Shown here in pieces: positions 62,625-64,000 of a stretch of 64,000 nt of DNA. Origin of the DNA: Pycnopodia helianthoides (taxonomy: Eukaryota; Echinodermata; Asteroidea; Forcipulatida; Asteriidae). A model generated the notes under the pieces. It saw only the letters and a list, made by a program, of their open reading frames with translations. It searched no databases and was not told where the DNA came from. Made by a program: the position numbers and the translations under genes. The stretch lies in contig CM063249.1 of the NCBI GenBank assembly GCA_032158295.1, positions 1,086,501 to 1,150,500 on the forward strand, given 5' to 3'. Within the stretch, counting starts at the first letter, position 1, and the number at the start of each line of letters is the position of its first letter.

Positions 62625-63195
62625 ACCCCAGGTAGCAAGCCCATATTGAACCCATAATGGGAAACATCTGGGAAATATCTGGGCCATTATGTGCGGCTGG
62701 AAAGTTTTTAGCCGGCCCATGCATGGCACCGGGGAAACTGTTTACCCGGCCCACGGCACAGGGGAAATTTCTTATCGGGCCCGAGTAGCAGGGGAAAGTT
62801 TTTACCTGGCCCAGGGCATCCGGCAAATTTCTTAACCGGCCCGAGTAGCCGGGGAAAATTTTTAACCCGGCCAGAGTAGCCGGGGAAAGTTTTTTATCCG
62901 GCCCGAGTAGCCAGGGAAAATTTTTACCCGGCCCACGGCACAGGGGAAATTTCTTACCCGGCACGAGTAGCCGGGGAAAGTTTTTAACTGGCCCACGGCA
63001 CCCGGGAAATTTCATATCGGGCCCGAGTAGCAGGGGAGAGTTTTTACCTGGCCCACGGCACCCCCGGGAAATTTCTTATCGGGCCCGAGTAGCAGGGGAA
63101 AGTTTTTACCCGGCCCACGGCACCCGGGAAATTTCTTACCCGGCCCGAGTAGCCGGGGAAAGTTTTTACCCGTCCCGAGTAGCCGGGAAAGTTTT
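62625..63195. repeat. GC-rich ~31 bp minisatellite
   Basis: About 18 copies of a unit around CCCGGCCCGAGTAGCCGGGG followed by AAAGTTTTTA, with an alternating CCCACGGCAC variant. Long minus-strand ORFs here are caused by the period and are not genes. Confidence 0.9.
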
Positions 63196-63480
63196 AACCG
63201 ACTTGTCCACAAGTCTACGCTTTTGCCAATAAAGGTGCGTACTGACAACGTAAACAAGACTAACAATGCGCACGCATCCACACGAAACACCACGCAATGT
63301 TATCTCCGAGACAAACATTAAACGACTTGTCCACAAGTCTACGCTTTTACCACTAAAGGTGCGTACTGACAACGTAAACAAGACTAACAATGCGCACGCA
63401 TCCACACGAAACACCCTGCAATGTTATCTCCGAGACAAACATTAAATGACTTGTCGACAAGCCTACGCTTTTACCAATGT
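63196..63480. repeat. ~125 bp direct repeat, two full copies and a partial one
   Basis: GACTTGTCCACAAGTCTACG recurs at about 63,199, 63,323 and 63,448 (last with one change). The unit includes GTAAACAAGACTAACAATGC. Confidence 0.9.
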
Positions 63481-63514
63481 ATATTAAGAAAAGAGAAGCA
63501 TCTTTTACGAGTGG

Positions 63515-63728
63515 ACAAGTTAGCGCAATTAGATAGTTCATGGTAACTCTAATAGCGGGGTCCTTGGTTCGAATCACCTAGAAGCAACAAACTTTCTTTT
63601 TTCTTATTAGAAAACAAATTGTTACTATATATTGAACAAAAAATAGGGTGGTGGTGGGCAGTAATTTAGGGCAAACGGTAGAGTCACCGACTAGAAGAGC
63701 AAAGGTTAGTAGTTCGAATCCCCCAGCT
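63515..63728 (+). repeat. Two tRNA-like SINE heads
   Basis: Each contains a B-box-like GGTTCGAATC or AGTTCGAATCC (near 63,567 and 63,711) after a degenerate A-box. No full cloverleaf, so tRNA-derived repeat rather than tRNA gene. Confidence 0.55.
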
Positions 63729-64000
63729 CCCCGGTGCCTCGGGCCGGGTGAAAACTTTCTCCGGGCCCTGGGGGCCCGGGTAAAGGTTTTCCCCGGTGCC
63801 TCGGGCCGGGTGAAAACTTTCTCCGGGCCCTGGGGGCCCGGGTAAAGGTTTTCCCCGGTGCCTCGGGCCGGGTGAAAACTTTCTCCGGGCCCTGGGGGCC
63901 CGGGTAAAGGTTTCCCCGGTGCCTCGGGCCGGGTGAAAACTTTCTCCGGGCCCTGGGGGCCCGGGTAAAGGTTTTCCCCGGTGCCTCGGGCCGGGTGAAA
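63722..64000. repeat. 62 bp GC-rich tandem repeat running off the window
   Basis: The unit is 62 bp (CCCCGGTGCCTCGGGCCGGG ... GGGTAAAGGTTTT), about 4.5 copies. Each unit holds two inverted half-units (GGGTGAAAACTTTCTCCGG against CCGGGTAAAGGTTTTCCCC), related to the 31 bp minisatellite at 62,625. Confidence 0.93.

Noticed and set aside
62614..63414. Long minus-strand ORFs with Gly-Pro-Lys-Asn-Phe-Pro-like repeats
   Set aside because: They result from the 31 bp and 125 bp tandem repeats.

Overview
This is an AT-rich, intron-rich animal nuclear window. Two genes are recognisable from my knowledge of their human proteins: SANBR (KIAA1841) and CCDC62. Together with interstitial TTAGGG-type repeats, many short inverted-repeat transposons and tRNA-derived SINEs, this suggests an invertebrate deuterostome, most likely an echinoderm. 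The taxon is an inference. There is no sign of bacterial or organellar sequence.

Layout: (1) 625-5,135, plus strand: the last six coding exons of a WD40 beta-propeller gene whose 5' end lies outside the window. (2) 7,482-25,501, minus strand: a complete SANBR orthologue in 20 coding exons, predicted at 710 aa, with an N-terminal SANT/Myb-like domain, a BTB domain and a cysteine-rich middle. It is tail-to-tail with the WD40 gene. (3) 30,653-42,928, minus strand: a complete CCDC62 orthologue in 12 coding exons, predicted at 514 aa and mostly coiled coil. (4) Introns and intergenic DNA are packed with palindromic and TTAA-flanked MITEs, SINEs and minisatellites.

(5) 45,954-61,530 holds the most striking object. 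It is a ~15.6 kb foldback-type element with inverted ends. Each end has a ~300 bp unique outer domain followed by an inner domain of ~200 bp tandem monomers: about 8.1 kb on the left, and about 1.45 kb on the right in opposite orientation. The ~5.4 kb core carries an intact intronless 598-codon ORF (57,603-59,399, minus). This ORF fuses a ubiquitin-specific-protease-like domain (Cys28, His261, zinc-binding CxxC pairs) to a Ulp1/SENP-like domain (His467, Asp484, Gln539, Cys545). An adjacent open frame in another register (59,438-59,707, minus) is basic and carries a SUMO-interaction-like motif. I know of no described transposon that carries this double deubiquitinase/deSUMOylase arrangement. 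A second, diverged member of the same repeat family abuts the right end (61,537-62,610).

(6) 62,625-64,000 is GC-rich minisatellite and tRNA-like repeat DNA with no gene. The left satellite has a ~1,231 bp six-monomer higher-order repeat. Part of it (about 49,360-51,060) is full of single-base deletions that look like unpolished assembly.
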